Part shown: piece after piece, positions 44,122 to 53,330 of the stretch
Numbering within the stretch: the stretch's first letter is position 1
Layout: every line of letters starts with the position of its first letter
NCBI RefSeq assembly: GCF_900111935.1
Contig: NZ_FOYN01000001.1
Location: 372,001-436,000 of the forward strand
DNA: 64,000 nt
Direction of reading: 5' to 3'
Source: Halorubrum sodomense
GTDB lineage: Archaea; Halobacteriota; Halobacteria; Halobacteriales; Haloferacaceae
Made by a program: the position numbers and the translations under genes
The notes under the pieces: model-generated
The model's database searches: none
What the model was told of the DNA's origin: nothing
The model's input: the letters and a program-made list of their open reading frames with translations, nothing else

Positions 44122-44559
44122 ATGGAGACCAGAGGCACGTTCGCCCCGGAGACCCGCGCCGACGCGCTCGAACGGTACGAGGAGGTCGGGCCCGTCGCGC
44201 AGGTGGTCGTCCGCGAGGCGACGAAGGCGATGTCGTTCGACGCCGACGAGTACGACGAGCGCGTCACGCCCGAGGTGATCCGGACCGCCCGCGACGCGAC
44301 GTTCGCCGAACTGCTCGCGGTCCACGTCGGTGAGGGCGACGAGTTCGACGAGTGGCTCGCGGCCAGCGAGTTCGACGACGAGGACGTGGTGCGGATCGGC
44401 TCCGACAACGTCGACAACGTCGTCTGGCATCCGGTCCCCTTCGCGGACGCGGTGATCGCGGCCACGTATCAGGAGGAGCCGGACGCGGCGGCCAGCACCC
44501 TGCGCCGCAACGCTTTCGGGCGCGTGTACCGCGAGGAGTTCTACGAGTCGGGCCGGTAG
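44122..44559 (+). CDS. DUF5809-type protein
   Basis: The 145-residue acidic soluble protein (METRGTFAPETRADALERYE, then NVVWHPVPFADAVIAATYQE) matches the haloarchaeal DUF5809 family. It follows the DUF5810 gene on the same strand with 36 bp between them. The pairing is conserved in my memory of haloarchaeal genomes, so the two probably act together, but no function is known. Confidence 0.82.
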   Translation: METRGTFAPETRADALERYEEVGPVAQVVVREATKAMSFDADEYDERVTPEVIRTARDATFAELLAVHVGEGDEFDEWLAASEFDDEDVVRIGSDNVDNVVWHPVPFADAVIAATYQEEPDAAASTLRRNAFGRVYREEFYESGR

Positions 44560-44685
44560 CCGGCCGACGGCAGCGTCACGGCGACGGGCCGGTCGCGAAC
44601 GCCGGAGCGGCCGCTCTCCGAGACGAACGAAGCCGCAGAATCGGACCGCGAGCGTCGCTGACGGCGACGCGCTAGCGTCGGCGCT

Positions 44686-44952
44686 CTACAGGCGACCGAC
44701 GTTCTCGACCGCGACGGATTCGACCTTCTCGACCTGCGAGAACGCCTCCTCGACGGCTTCCGTGCCGCCCGCGCCGTCGGGGACGATGACGGTCGGGAGG
44801 AGCGCGACCAGCCCGAACGCGACGTCGTCGCGCTCGAAGCCGCGGATCTTCGCGCCCTCGGGGAGGACCTCTTCCAGACGGTCCTGGAGGTCGTCGAGGT
44901 CGACCTCGGGGCTGTTCGGCATGACCTTGATCTTGGCGGCGACGTCGCCCAT
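44686..44952 (-). CDS. ef1b: Translation elongation factor aEF1B
   Basis: aEF1B exchanges GDP for GTP on aEF1A. The 88-residue protein starts [19 protein letters not shown] and has [20 protein letters not shown] and a final [18 protein letters not shown], the standard archaeal form. The gene upstream on the same strand is a four-motif zinc protein separated by one base, a conserved pairing. Confidence 0.96.
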   Translation of the reverse strand: MGDVAAKIKVMPNSPEVDLDDLQDRLEEVLPEGAKIRGFERDDVAFGLVALLPTVIVPDGAGGTEAVEEAFSQVEKVESVAVENVGRL

Positions 44953-44953
44953 C

Positions 44954-45133
44954 TTACGGCCCCCGGAAGCCGCAGTCGTGGCACTCGTAGAGGTTGCTCT
45001 GCTTCCGGCACTTCGAGCACCGGTAGATGGTGGCGCCGCAGTCCGGACAGGAGAACCGCGCGGCGTTCATGCCGGACACCTGGATCCCACAGGAGACGCA
45101 CTGCGGGGTACCCTGAGAGTCGCTCTGGCTCAT
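44954..45133 (-). CDS. Zinc protein with four CxxC motifs (HVO_2753-like)
   Basis: The 59-residue protein has CVSCG, CPDCG, CSKCR and CHDCG, making two zinc fingers, with an ending [11 protein letters not shown]. Length and motif count match the studied Haloferax volcanii protein HVO_2753, reported (from memory) to affect swarming and biofilm formation. I preferred the ATG at 45133 over the GTG at 45145. It lies one base before aEF1B, suggesting co-transcription and a translation-linked role. Confidence 0.9.
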   Translation of the reverse strand: MSQSDSQGTPQCVSCGIQVSGMNAARFSCPDCGATIYRCSKCRKQSNLYECHDCGFRGP

Positions 45134-45256
45134 ACGTCTACTCACCAGCGCGCGACTTTTAACCGTTGTTCTTTGCCCCGCGAGCGGCGTGCGCCTCGAT
45201 ACCGCACCGCTCGATAGGCGCGCTCACGGCGGACCGTCGCGGTCCCGTGGGGAGTC

Positions 45257-46492
45257 TCACCCGACGATCAGCGGTCCGATCAACACGCCCATGAGATGGA
45301 CGCGGCGCGCTCCGACCCGCGGCGGAACGAGCCCCAGTGCGCCGGCGACGAGGAGGACGCCGACGCCGAACATCCCGGCGAACGCGTACGAGAGGAGCGC
45401 GAGCAGCCCCAACACCCCGACCGAGAGCCGGGTGTAGTCGGCGTTCCCGACGATCCGCAGGTACGGGTCACCGACCAGCACGACCAGCGCGAACCCGAAG
45501 CAGGCGGCCGTCGCGGCCGCGACGAGCAGTATCGGCAGCGCGAACGGCACGCCGGCCCGGTCGAGCGCGACGGTCACGCCCGTCCGCGGTGTCTCGAGCG
45601 CGACCAGCGCGAACAGTGCGAATATCGTGTTCGCCGTGCTCGCGCCGCTCGTCGCCACGACGAACCCGCGGTCGGCCGACGCGCGCGGCACCGCGGGCAT
45701 CGCGGCCACGGCGGCGATGGCGGCCGACACGCCCGGGACGTACCCGACCAGGGCTCCCGCGAGCGATCCGGCTCCCGCGCTCGTCCCGAGGTCGCGGGCG
45801 TCCATCGCGATCCGCGGGTCCGCCTGCGGCGGAACCCCCTCCCCGCCGAGCGCGTCGACGAGGACCGGGACGCCGAACAGCCCGGCGAAAAGCGGCGCCA
45901 GGACGCCCCCGGTCGACAGCGGCGCCGCGGGGTCGGCGTCGAGCGTCGCCAGTCCGAGCGCGGCGCTCGCGAGGAACGCGACGAGGCCGCCGACCGCGGC
46001 CCGCCGCGACGACTCCGTGAGCACGAGCAGGGCGACGACGCCGGCGAGCAGCAGCGGCAGGTGCGCGCGCAGCGTCGGGTACCCCCGAACCATGAGCCAC
46101 GTGATCGGGACCGCCAGCGGGACCGCGAGCGCGACCGCCAGCCCGGAGCCGACCGCGGAGAGACGGACCGCCTCGCGCCCCCGGCCCGCGATCACCAACC
46201 GGTGCCCGGGGAGGGCGGCGACCGCGGTCGCGGCGTCCGGCACGCCGAGCGCGAGCGCGGGAACGATGTCGAGGAACGAGTGGACGACGCCGGCGCCGAG
46301 CATCGCGACGCCGACGAACAGCGGGTCCGCGGGCACTGACGGGGCGAACCCGGCCAGGAGGAGCGCGAAGTTGTTGGCGTGGAGCCCGGGGACCAGCCCG
46401 CTCGCGGTCCCGAGTGCGACGCCGCCGAGCAGAAACGCGAGCGCGCCGGCCGCGAACGTCGGATCGACCACCGGCCGCACGAGCGCGTCCAT
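45257..46492 (-). CDS. TctA/DUF112-type membrane permease
   Basis: The 411-residue protein has about eleven membrane helices. GTASGLVPGLHANNFALLLAG near residue 30 and LVGYVPGVSAAIAAVAAM near 250 are the paired glycine-proline motifs of the tripartite tricarboxylate transporter TctA family (PG loops in two repeats). The binding-protein (TctC) and small subunit (TctB) genes are not adjacent, as is usual in archaea with this form. The substrate is unknown. Confidence 0.85.
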   Translation of the reverse strand: MDALVRPVVDPTFAAGALAFLLGGVALGTASGLVPGLHANNFALLLAGFAPSVPADPLFVGVAMLGAGVVHSFLDIVPALALGVPDAATAVAALPGHRLVIAGRGREAVRLSAVGSGLAVALAVPLAVPITWLMVRGYPTLRAHLPLLLAGVVALLVLTESSRRAAVGGLVAFLASAALGLATLDADPAAPLSTGGVLAPLFAGLFGVPVLVDALGGEGVPPQADPRIAMDARDLGTSAGAGSLAGALVGYVPGVSAAIAAVAAMPAVPRASADRGFVVATSGASTANTIFALFALVALETPRTGVTVALDRAGVPFALPILLVAAATAACFGFALVVLVGDPYLRIVGNADYTRLSVGVLGLLALLSYAFAGMFGVGVLLVAGALGLVPPRVGARRVHLMGVLIGPLIVG

Positions 46493-46578
46493 CGAGGTGG
46501 GGTGGCCGCGGCTCCTGACTTAACGTGTCGGCCGACGCCGCCCGTCAGCGGAACCTGTCTCGGCTCGAATCCGAACGG

Positions 46579-46773
46579 TTAGGCGTGGTTCGCCGCCTGC
46601 GCCTTCTTCTGCGTGACGTAGCCGGCGATGCGGTTGCGGACGCCCTTCGACTCGACGGTGGTCAGGGCGGTGACGCTCTCCTTGTTCGTCTCGAAGTCGG
46701 TGTTGAACGAGTCGGGGTACCGCTCCAGCAGGACGGTCCCGAGCTGCTTGATGTACTTGGGTTTGATGGCCAT
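46579..46773 (-). CDS. rps17e: 30S ribosomal protein S17e
   Basis: The 64-residue protein starts MAIKPKYIKQLGTVLLERYP and has DFETNKESVTALTTVESKGV and RNRIAGYVTQKK, the full S17e sequence. It stands alone between a permease and the DUF447 gene. Confidence 0.97.
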   Translation of the reverse strand: MAIKPKYIKQLGTVLLERYPDSFNTDFETNKESVTALTTVESKGVRNRIAGYVTQKKAQAANHA

Positions 46774-46881
46774 ACCGAGCGGTACCGGCGGCCCGAACTA
46801 AAAGGGTTCGTTCCGCCGTGAGCGGCCGCGAGCCCCGGTCACCGCGGCTCGGGTCCGGCTCGCCGCGCCGCCCCCGCGCCG

Positions 46882-47514
46882 TCAGGACCGGTCGCGCTCC
46901 CGCCAGCCGGTCGCCTCGTCGATCCGCGCGAACGCCTCGCGCTCGGCCGGTCCGCCGCAGCGTTCCACCACGTCCGCGAAGTACTCCAGTCGCTCCAGTA
47001 GCTCGTCGGCGTCGAACGCCGGCACGTCTAGCCGCGAGGCGGCCACCGTGGCGTCGACGACCGCGCCGAACCCGCGGTTCACCGTCGGCACGCGCTCGGT
47101 CACGACCTCCGACTCGACCGGCGACAGCGCCCACGTCCGGACCGTGGTGTCGCCCTCGGTCTCGACCGCGACCTCTCCGACATCGACCTCGACCCACGCG
47201 TCGGCGCTCGGGAGGACCGCCGCGTCGACTTCCCGGACCGTCAGCGCTGCGTCGACGAACGTCCGCGGGTCGACGGTGAACTGGACCACGCCGCCGCCGC
47301 GCTCGGTGAAGTTCCGCCACGTGCGAGTGCGTCCGTAGGTTCGCGCGGTGACGGGACCGTCGGGGTCGTCCGGCGCGTGAAGTCCCAGCGCCGCGACGTT
47401 CCACCGGTCGTTCGGGCCGCGCGTCGTCACGACGGATTCGGTGACGCCGCGGAGCGGGACCGGCCAGCCGTCGGGGACGACGCCGGAGGGGTCTGCCCCC
47501 CGTTCGTCGCTCAC
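46882..47514 (-). CDS. DUF447-family flavoprotein-like protein
   Basis: The 210-residue protein has GVTESVVTTRGPNDRWNVAALG near the start, TYGRTRTWRNF and AVLPSADAWVEV, as in the DUF447 family, which has an FMN-binding split-barrel-like fold. Its GTG start overlaps the stop of the CitG-type gene by 4 bp, so it is the last gene of a coupled four-gene unit with cofD. In methylotrophs DUF447 and CitG homologues are linked to methanofuran and tetrahydromethanopterin genes (from memory). The reaction here is unknown. Confidence 0.87.
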   Translation of the reverse strand: MSDERGADPSGVVPDGWPVPLRGVTESVVTTRGPNDRWNVAALGLHAPDDPDGPVTARTYGRTRTWRNFTERGGGVVQFTVDPRTFVDAALTVREVDAAVLPSADAWVEVDVGEVAVETEGDTTVRTWALSPVESEVVTERVPTVNRGFGAVVDATVAASRLDVPAFDADELLERLEYFADVVERCGGPAEREAFARIDEATGWRERDRS

Positions 47515-48521
47515 GGCGCCACCTCCGCGCCCCGTCGGAGCGCGACGAACAGCGCCGCGCAGGTGAGGTCGGCGGTCGTCCCGGGGTTTATTCCCTCGTC
47601 GACGAACGCCTCCGCGAGCACCTCCGCGGCGGCGAGGTCGGCCCCGTGAACGGCCTCTGCCGGGACCGCGTCGACGCCGCCGATGCCGTCCGGTCCCGCC
47701 GACTCCACTCCCAGCAGCGCCGCCGCCCGCGCGCTCGCCTCGCGGGCCGTCTCCGCCCCCTGCGTCGACGCGACCAGCGTGTCGGGCCCCGCCGCGAGCA
47801 GTCCCAGGAACGCCCGCGCGGCCCGGTCCGCGAGGGGCCCCTCGTCGGTCAGGATCCACTCGGCCGCGCGGAACGTCCGCGGGAACCCCTCGGTCCACTC
47901 CGCGGCGTTGCGGTCTGGGACGCGGTTCGCCTCCGCCGAATCGGTCGCCTCCGCCGAATCACTCGGCGCCGCGGACAGCGCCAGCACGTCGCGCAGGGTC
48001 ATCTCGCGCTCGCAGACGGCGGGCTCGGCGTCGCCTCCGCGGCGCACGTCGAGGTCGTCGGCGCCCGGCGGCGGGTCGTCGACCGCGACGTCGACGACCT
48101 CGAACGCGCGGTAGAAGGCGACCGCGTCGTCGACGGTCGTCGCCCGGCAGACCGCGTCGACGCCGGCGGGCGAGAGTTCGCGGTCGGAGTCCGCTGCCGC
48201 CCGTACCAACGGGACCAGGAGCAGCAGACAGCCGAACTGCGTGTTCGTGCGCGCGCGCTCGGCCATCCCGGAGACGGCGCGCTCGAAGGCGCCGCCGACC
48301 GATGCGACCTCGTCTCCGGGACCCTCGCCCGCCGCCAGTTCGAGCCCCTCTCGGGCGCCGACCGCGCCGCCGAGGAACGACTCGAACCGCAGGTCGTCGA
48401 GGTCGCGACGCCGGTCGACGTTCCCCGGCTTCGGCGTGCCGGCCACCTCTACCAGGAGCGCCAGCGTCGCGTCGTCGACGGGGTCGGTGGGTCGCCGGCC
48501 CCCTCGCGCGTCCCGGCTCAC
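47511..48521 (-). CDS. CitG-type (triphosphoribosyl-dephospho-CoA synthase-like) protein
   Basis: The 336-residue protein matches the CitG/MdcB fold: VEVAGTPKPGNVDRRRDLDD near residue 25, FGCLLLLVPLV near 97 and NPGTTADLTCAALFVALR near the end, with binding residues kept. Studied CitG makes the prosthetic-group precursor of citrate lyase, but no lyase genes are present, so the archaeal form probably has another product. The GTG start overlaps the upstream gene by 4 bp. Two short acidic inserts lie near residues 185-200. Confidence 0.88.
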   Translation of the reverse strand: MSRDARGGRRPTDPVDDATLALLVEVAGTPKPGNVDRRRDLDDLRFESFLGGAVGAREGLELAAGEGPGDEVASVGGAFERAVSGMAERARTNTQFGCLLLLVPLVRAAADSDRELSPAGVDAVCRATTVDDAVAFYRAFEVVDVAVDDPPPGADDLDVRRGGDAEPAVCEREMTLRDVLALSAAPSDSAEATDSAEANRVPDRNAAEWTEGFPRTFRAAEWILTDEGPLADRAARAFLGLLAAGPDTLVASTQGAETAREASARAAALLGVESAGPDGIGGVDAVPAEAVHGADLAAAEVLAEAFVDEGINPGTTADLTCAALFVALRRGAEVAP

Positions 48522-49345
48522 GGTCTCGCCTCCCGTTCGGGATCCGCCTTGTCGCCGCCCCTCGACACCGTCCCCGAACGCCACGCCTCGACCGCGTCAC
48601 CGACGCGCGCGAGGGCGGGCGGGTCCTCCGTCGGGCGGCCGACGCTCACCGCGTCCGCGCCGTACGCGGCGTACTCCGCGACGGTCTCCCGGCCGCGAAC
48701 GCCGTTGTTGGCGACGAGCGTCAGGTCAGCGAGGCCGTCCCCGTCGCCCCTCTCGGGCGCCGCGTCGACCGCCGTCGCGATATCGGCGATCACCGCCTCC
48801 GAGTCCATCGCGTCGACGTGGAGCCAGTCCGCGCCGGCGTCCGCGGCGGTCTCCGCGACCGCGACGAGGTCGACACCGGGGACCTCGGCGCGGACCTTCA
48901 CGCTCGTCGTCGCGTCCGTCTCGGCCGCGGCGGCGACGTACCGCGCGAGGCGACCGGGATCGCGGAGGAGGGACTCGCCGCAGCCGACCGCGCGCAGTTC
49001 GGGCTGCCGGCAGTGGGCGTTGATCTCACAGACCGCGCCGCGGTCGGCGCAGACCTTCGCCGCTTCGCGGACCGGACCCCGGGTCGCGCTCCGGACGTTG
49101 ATCCCGGGTCGAACCGGCGCGTCCGCGAGCGCGTCGAGCTGATCGGCGGCGAAGGCGAGCGGGTCGGCGGGGAGGAACTCGTCTCGCCCGCGCGAGACGA
49201 GGTCCCGGGCGGCCGCCCGGCTCACCGGGTCGATCGCGACCCCGCCGAGGAGCGCGACGTCGACGTGGTCGGCCGCGGCGCGGGCCCACTCGGCGTCCGC
49301 GGCCCCGCTGAGGCTCGCGGCGACGAGGAGGGGTCCCCGGGTCAC
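48518..49345 (-). CDS. Dihydrouridine-synthase-like TIM-barrel flavoprotein
   Basis: The 275-residue protein has a TIM barrel with the Dus-type motif [20 protein letters not shown] near residue 125 and a phosphate-binding [20 protein letters not shown] near 215. In tRNA dihydrouridine synthases the active-site Cys lies in the NAHCRQ segment and is kept. It may act on tRNA or be an archaeal relative with another substrate. It overlaps cofD (upstream) and the CitG gene by 4 bp each. Confidence 0.82.
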   Translation of the reverse strand: MTRGPLLVAASLSGAADAEWARAAADHVDVALLGGVAIDPVSRAAARDLVSRGRDEFLPADPLAFAADQLDALADAPVRPGINVRSATRGPVREAAKVCADRGAVCEINAHCRQPELRAVGCGESLLRDPGRLARYVAAAAETDATTSVKVRAEVPGVDLVAVAETAADAGADWLHVDAMDSEAVIADIATAVDAAPERGDGDGLADLTLVANNGVRGRETVAEYAAYGADAVSVGRPTEDPPALARVGDAVEAWRSGTVSRGGDKADPEREARP

Positions 49346-50394
49346 TTCCCACCCCCCCGCGGAGCCCGGGAAGCCGGCGCGTCGCCGGCGACCGCTTCCA
49401 GGGCGCGCTCGCAGGCCAGAGCGACGCGCTCGGCGTCGTCCGCGTCGTCGATCCGCGTGTCTGTGCGCTCGACGTGGCGGTCGAGGTCGGTCCGGTCCGC
49501 CTCGTCGAGGACGAACGCGTCCGCGAAGGGGTACGCCTCCGCGACGCCCGCCGTCGACGGTTCGCGGCCGACGCCCGACATCAGCTCCGCCGCCGGCCCG
49601 GAGAACACCTCGTCGCCGACGAACGGCGAGACGGCGACCACCGGCGTCTCCCGGAGCGCGCGCTCGAAGCCGGGCAGCGCCAGCATCGGCCCGAGGCTCG
49701 TCACGGGGTTCGAGGGACCGATCACGACCGGGTCCGCGAGCGCCTCGACGACCGCGTCGGTCGGCTCGGCGTCGTCCGCGCCTCGGAACTCCACGTCGGC
49801 GACCGGCGGCTCGCCGCGGCGCGCGACCCAGTACGCCTGGAAGTGGAGCGTCTCGCCGCCCTCGGTGTGGATCAGCGTCGCGACCGGCTCGTCGGACATC
49901 GGGAGGAGGTCGACGTCGAGGTCGAACGCGTCCGCGAGGACTCGGACCGCTTCGGTGAGCGACTTCCCCTCGTCGAGCAGGCTCGTGCGCGTGAGGTGGA
50001 CCGCGCGGTCGCGGTCGCCGATCTCCATGAACTCACCGACCGCCGAGAACCGCCGCCAGCGGGCGAGCTCGCGGCCCGCGGTCTGTACCGCGTCGTCGAG
50101 GTAGCGGGGAGCGCCCGGCTCGCCCTCGATCGCGTCCCCGGCCGCGGCCGCGAGTCGGGAGAGCTCCTCGTGGGTCGCGGTCGTGTCGCCGTCGATCCCC
50201 CACCACGTCTCGCGGTCGAGGACGCCGCCGCCCGCGAACAGCACGGTGTCGACGTCGGGGCAGACGAGGTGGCCGCCGATCTCGACGTCGTCGCCCGTGT
50301 TGGCGACGACCGCGGTCTCGGCCGGGTCCCACACCCGAGCCGCGCCGTCGAGGAGCTTCGGCGTGCCCGTCCCCCCGGCGAGGAAGGTTACCAT
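49342..50394 (-). CDS. cofD: 2-phospho-L-lactate transferase
   Basis: CofD joins a phospholactyl-type group to the deazaflavin Fo to make F420-0. The 350-residue protein begins [20 protein letters not shown] and has [19 protein letters not shown] near residue 222 and [18 protein letters not shown] near 38. It is the first gene of a four-gene overlapping operon. Other F420 genes (CofC, CofE, CofG/H) are elsewhere. Confidence 0.95.
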   Translation of the reverse strand: MVTFLAGGTGTPKLLDGAARVWDPAETAVVANTGDDVEIGGHLVCPDVDTVLFAGGGVLDRETWWGIDGDTTATHEELSRLAAAAGDAIEGEPGAPRYLDDAVQTAGRELARWRRFSAVGEFMEIGDRDRAVHLTRTSLLDEGKSLTEAVRVLADAFDLDVDLLPMSDEPVATLIHTEGGETLHFQAYWVARRGEPPVADVEFRGADDAEPTDAVVEALADPVVIGPSNPVTSLGPMLALPGFERALRETPVVAVSPFVGDEVFSGPAAELMSGVGREPSTAGVAEAYPFADAFVLDEADRTDLDRHVERTDTRIDDADDAERVALACERALEAVAGDAPASRAPRGGGK

Positions 50395-50508
50395 ACCGGC
50401 GCAAGGCGGCCGCCGGATTTGTATCCTCGCCTCCGCGGGCGTCCCGGTGAACCGGGATCGAGCCGCGAATTTGTCTGTCAGCGATCGACGACGCTCAATC
50501 GATCCTCA

Positions 50509-50660
50509 CGACCGGCGCGTGCCCGCGAGCGGCCGCCTTCGGGGCCGCGAGTCGCGCAAGCCCTCGCCGGGTCTGTAGGCGGAGCAGGCCGAGTGCCTCG
50601 GGGCTTGACCCCGAGGCGGTTCACCGCCGGACACGGTTTCCAACGAGCGGCCGGCGCTTC
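50509..50660. repeat. Repeat copy B: partial hairpin repeat joined to an IS605-like stem-loop
   Basis: The left part (50509-50576) matches the terminal block of copy A, with gcgagcggccgcc and a cggccgcgag return arm. The right part is a separate structure with a perfect 9-bp hairpin, gcctcgggg-cttga-ccccgaggc (50595-50617), followed by ggttcac. This resembles right ends of haloarchaeal IS200/IS605-type elements; no transposase remains. It fills the gap between cofD and the isoaspartyl peptidase. Confidence 0.6.
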
Positions 50661-50689
50661 GGAAGCTCACGCCGCCAGTCCGCTGTCAG

Positions 50690-51595
50690 CTACGTATCAG
50701 CGACGCTCGTCTGCATTCCCTCGGTGTTGAACGCGCTCCCCGCCCCTTCGTCGCCGAGGACGATGACGCCCGCCCCCGACCCGGTGATCTCCTCGAACTC
50801 CTCGATCGCGCGGTCGGCCGCCTGTTGGGCGTCGAGTCCGTCGTCGAGGTGGTCGACGGCGCGCCGCGAGAGCGTCACGCGGGCGATGTCCTCGCCGGCC
50901 CCCGTCGCGCTCGCGCCGCCCGCCTCGGTGCAGAAGAAGCCCGAGCCGACCTGCGGCACGTCGCCGACGCGGCCGGCGAGCGCGAACGACCGGCCGCCGG
51001 TGGAGGTCACCGCCGCGAACGCCTCGCCGTCGGTCGCCACCGCGCCGACCGTGTCGTGGTCGGGCGCGTCGCCCTTCGCGCCGTCTTCCGACCCTCCGCC
51101 CGCCTGGTCGTCGCCCGAGCCGAACCGCGAGGCGAGCCAGCCGAGGTGCTCGCGGGGACCGCCCCGCGGCGGGTCCTCGGCCTCGTAGCGCTCCCGCGTC
51201 TCGTCGGTGAGCAGGTCGACGCCCGTCTCGACGCCGAATTCGTCCGCGAGATCGACGGCGTGGCCGCCCGAGACGAAGATATGGGGCGTCTCCGTGTGGA
51301 CGACGCGGGCGACGCTCGCCGCGCGTTCGACGCCGGGCATCGAGCAGGCCGCGCCGATCTCGCGGTCCGAGGTCATCACCCCGGCGTCCGTACGGACGGC
51401 GCCGTCCGACTGTATTGCGCCGCCGACGCCCGCGTTGAACCGCGGATCCGCTTCGAGGACGCCGACCGCGGACTCCACCGCGTCGAGCGGCGTCACGGCG
51501 TCGGCGCCGCGAGCGGCCGCCTCGTCGAGGACCGCCTGTCTGGGCTCCGGGTCGTCTGGAGTGCCGCCGGCGCCGCCGTGGACGATGACTCGCAT
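50690..51595 (-). CDS. Isoaspartyl peptidase/L-asparaginase (Ntn hydrolase)
   Basis: This self-cleaving enzyme hydrolyses asparagine or beta-aspartyl dipeptides. The 301-residue sequence has IVHGGAGGTPDDPE at the start, NAGVGGAIQSDGAVRTDAGVM near residue 53, and the cleavage site HDTVGAVATDGEAFA near 182, in which the Thr becomes the nucleophile. The acidic loop before it is a halophilic insert. The ATG at 51595 was taken because upstream residues are basic and unlike the family. Confidence 0.92.
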   Translation of the reverse strand: MRVIVHGGAGGTPDDPEPRQAVLDEAAARGADAVTPLDAVESAVGVLEADPRFNAGVGGAIQSDGAVRTDAGVMTSDREIGAACSMPGVERAASVARVVHTETPHIFVSGGHAVDLADEFGVETGVDLLTDETRERYEAEDPPRGGPREHLGWLASRFGSGDDQAGGGSEDGAKGDAPDHDTVGAVATDGEAFAAVTSTGGRSFALAGRVGDVPQVGSGFFCTEAGGASATGAGEDIARVTLSRRAVDHLDDGLDAQQAADRAIEEFEEITGSGAGVIVLGDEGAGSAFNTEGMQTSVADT

Positions 51596-51720
51596 ACGGG
51601 GGGCTGCCGCGGCGGCCACATAAGCGCCCGGAACCCGGCGGCGACCGCGGGGAGTCGCCCGGCGTCCGCGCGTCGACGCCGCAAGACCTATTCCCGCCGC
51701 TGGGCGATCCGACGGCAACC

Positions 51721-53298
51721 GTGACGACCGCCGATTCCGCCGGCGCCGGGAGGTCAACGAGCCGCGAGCGCCTCGCCCCGCGACTCCGCGCCGCGATCCG
51801 ACGCCGCCTCGGGATCGACCCGCGCGCGCTCGCCGCGTTCCGAATCGCGCTCGGCGTCGTCCTCCTCGTCGACCTCGCGCTCCGCGCGCGGAACCTCACC
51901 GCCTTCTACACCGACGCGGGCGTACTCCCGCGGGCGACACTCGCCGAGGCGCGCCCGCTCGGCGCCCGCCTCTCGCTCCACGCCCTCTCTGGCGACCCGC
52001 GGGTCGTCTCCCTGCTGTTCGCCCTCGCCGCGGTCGTCGCCGTCGCGCTCGCGGTCGGGTATCGGACCCGCGTCGCGACCGCGGTCTCTCTGCTCCTGCT
52101 CGCGTCGCTTCAGGCGCGGAACCCGTTCGTCCTCAACGCCGGCGACACCCTCCTCCTCCAGCTGCTCGGCGCCGGGCTGTTGTGTCCGCTCGGCGCGCGC
52201 TGGTCGCTCGACGCGGTCCGACGCAGCGGCGCCGAGATCGCGGACTCGACGACCGACTCGCCGGAGTCGACGGCGGCCACCCCGGCCGACCGCGTCGCTG
52301 TCGCGGCCGACCGCGTCGCCGGTCCCGCCTCGGCGCTCCTCCTGTCCCTCGCGGTCGTGGTGTACGTCTCCAACGCGGTCGCGAAGTTCCGCGGGACGAC
52401 CTGGCCCGCGGGCGAGGCCGTCGGGCTCGTCTTCCGGCTCACCTACCTCCACGGCCCGCTCGGGGGGCTCGTCCCCGAGTGGCCAGTCCTGCTTTCGGCG
52501 GCCACCTACGGTTGGCTCGCGCTCCTCGTCGCGTCCCCGCTGCTGATCGCGGCCGCCGGCCGGATCCGGGCGGCGCTCGCGGGGACGCTCCTCGCGGCGC
52601 ACCTCTCGATGGCCCTCACGCTCCAGATCGGCGTCTTCTCCGTCGTCTCCGCGACCGCGCTGGTCCCCTTCTTCCCGCCGTTCGTCTGGGACCGGGTCGA
52701 GCGCGCGGTCGCTCCGGCGGCCGAGCGACTTCGTCGCCTTCCGGGCCCGTCCGGGACCGCCGGTCCGCCGATCGGAGACGGACCGATCCGGGTCCTCCGC
52801 GGGTGGGCCGCGGCCGCGGTCCCGGCCCTGGCCGCGGTCCTCCTCGTCGCGCTCGTCGCGTGGAACGGGATGGCGCTCGGGCTCGTCGAGGCGCCCGGGC
52901 CGGTCGCGTCGGTGTCGGACCCGACCGAGAGGGGTTGGGACATGTTCGCGCCCGATCCCCCCTCGACCGACGCGCTCGTCCTGGCGACCGCGACGACCGC
53001 CGACGGCGACCGGATCGACGCCCTCTACGGCGACCGGGTCGCACGCGACCGGCCGCCGTCCGACGCCCGCGCCTACCCGACCGCGCGCTGGCGGAAGTTC
53101 CTCACCCGGCTCGCGGACGATCCCGGCCCGAACCGCGTCGGGCCGGTGCTCGCACACTTCTGCGACCGCGCGGCTGAGTTCGCGGGCGAGGACGGCGCTC
53201 CGATCCGGTCGGTCACGGTCTCGGCGGTCGACGTCGACGTCGAGACCGGTGAGACCCGCGTCGACGAGCTCGGGACGCGCTCGTGTTCGACGCCGTGA
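51721..53298 (+). CDS. HTTM-domain membrane protein
   Basis: The 525-residue protein has a basic start and about ten membrane helices. The first part (IDPRALAAFRIALGVVLLVDL, then FYTDAGVLPRATLAEARPL) matches HTTM proteins, related to the membrane part of vitamin-K-dependent gamma-carboxylase. The C-terminal 120 residues are soluble (WDMFAPDPPSTD, then RWRKFLTRLADDP). Start is GTG, divergent from the peptidase. Function in prokaryotes is unknown. Confidence 0.85.
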   Translation: MTTADSAGAGRSTSRERLAPRLRAAIRRRLGIDPRALAAFRIALGVVLLVDLALRARNLTAFYTDAGVLPRATLAEARPLGARLSLHALSGDPRVVSLLFALAAVVAVALAVGYRTRVATAVSLLLLASLQARNPFVLNAGDTLLLQLLGAGLLCPLGARWSLDAVRRSGAEIADSTTDSPESTAATPADRVAVAADRVAGPASALLLSLAVVVYVSNAVAKFRGTTWPAGEAVGLVFRLTYLHGPLGGLVPEWPVLLSAATYGWLALLVASPLLIAAAGRIRAALAGTLLAAHLSMALTLQIGVFSVVSATALVPFFPPFVWDRVERAVAPAAERLRRLPGPSGTAGPPIGDGPIRVLRGWAAAAVPALAAVLLVALVAWNGMALGLVEAPGPVASVSDPTERGWDMFAPDPPSTDALVLATATTADGDRIDALYGDRVARDRPPSDARAYPTARWRKFLTRLADDPGPNRVGPVLAHFCDRAAEFAGEDGAPIRSVTVSAVDVDVETGETRVDELGTRSCSTP

Positions 53299-53330
53299 CC
53301 GTTTAGCCCTCGCCGCGCGAACGGATCGGC

